Source: SHYG01 sp041485445 (lineage in GTDB: Bacteria; Chloroflexota; Dehalococcoidia; Lucifugimonadales; UBA3495). Taken from it: a DNA stretch of 7,275 nucleotides. Made by a program: the position numbers and the translations under genes. Each line of letters opens with the position of its first letter. Position 1 is the stretch's first letter. Shown here in pieces: positions 7,181 through 7,275 of this stretch. Location: NCBI GenBank assembly GCA_041485445.1, contig JBGPJN010000156.1:1-7275 (forward strand). The letters are read 5' to 3'. The notes under the pieces are model-generated. The model was given only the letters and a program-made list of their open reading frames with translations. It made no database searches and was not told the DNA's origin.

Positions 7181-7275
7181 TGAAGGTTAGAGGGGTAGGA
7201 GGCCAGGGGCCAAGGCTGCCACGCCGCCACCCGGGGACCAACCGCCCAGGGGATGTTCCCATACCCAATGCCTAG
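7162..7275 (-). CDS. ABC transporter substrate-binding lipoprotein, family 5, C-terminal fragment (copy D)
   Basis: Partial gene whose start lies beyond the right edge. The 37 visible codons read GIGYGNIPWAVGPRVAAWQP, then WPLASYPSNLHGIVLK, and stop at TAG 7162-7164. Only a few residues differ from the C-terminus of copy B (SIGYVNIPWAVGPRVAAWQP, then WPLAGYPTNLHGIVLK). Copies A and C end instead in TVTLK and TITLK. D therefore appears to be the B-type partner of copy C, and it lies 55 bases upstream of it, as B does of A. Nothing can be said about its N-terminus or whether it is intact. Confidence 0.85.
   Translation of the reverse strand, partial: LGIGYGNIPWAVGPRVAAWQPWPLASYPSNLHGIVLK

Overview
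The window looks like chromosomal DNA of a GC-rich Chloroflexota bacterium, possibly a Dehalococcoidia or SAR202-type lineage. This rests on the style of the lipoprotein leaders (a hydrophobic stretch ending in VAC-G, then an Ala/Thr/Pro-rich linker) and on a serine recombinase of a type I associate with that phylum. Both are impressions from family knowledge, not search results.

Left part (1-1278, + strand): the middle and C-terminal parts of a large serine recombinase. The catalytic N-terminus lies outside the window. The recombinase domain is split over three frames by two apparent one-base losses, both in short G runs, so the gene is probably decayed. Its last ~85 codons do not look like conserved recombinase. 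They contain a stretch whose reverse complement resembles a worn tRNA or tmRNA 3' end, possibly an old attachment site.

Middle (1227-1735): a small minus-strand gene for a 136-residue zinc-ribbon protein of unknown function. It has a good ribosome binding site and overlaps the recombinase tail by 52 bases, tail to tail. A 98-base gap with no evident terminator separates it from the next gene.

Right part (1736-7275, - strand): three complete and one partial paralogous genes for family 5 (peptide/nickel type) ABC transporter substrate-binding lipoproteins. In transcription order they are D (partial), C, B and A, separated by gaps of only 51-55 bases, so probably one operon. No permease or ATPase gene is present. 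The array has a two-gene period: A resembles C, the visible end of D resembles B, and the D/C and B/A junctions match each other at an offset of 3610 bases. The simplest history is tandem duplication of an ancestral pair. The signal peptide and linker of B and C are unusually alike at DNA level, which suggests a later exchange. All three complete genes share a start of the form MQxF with the lipidated cysteine at residue 29, and this fixes the start codons.
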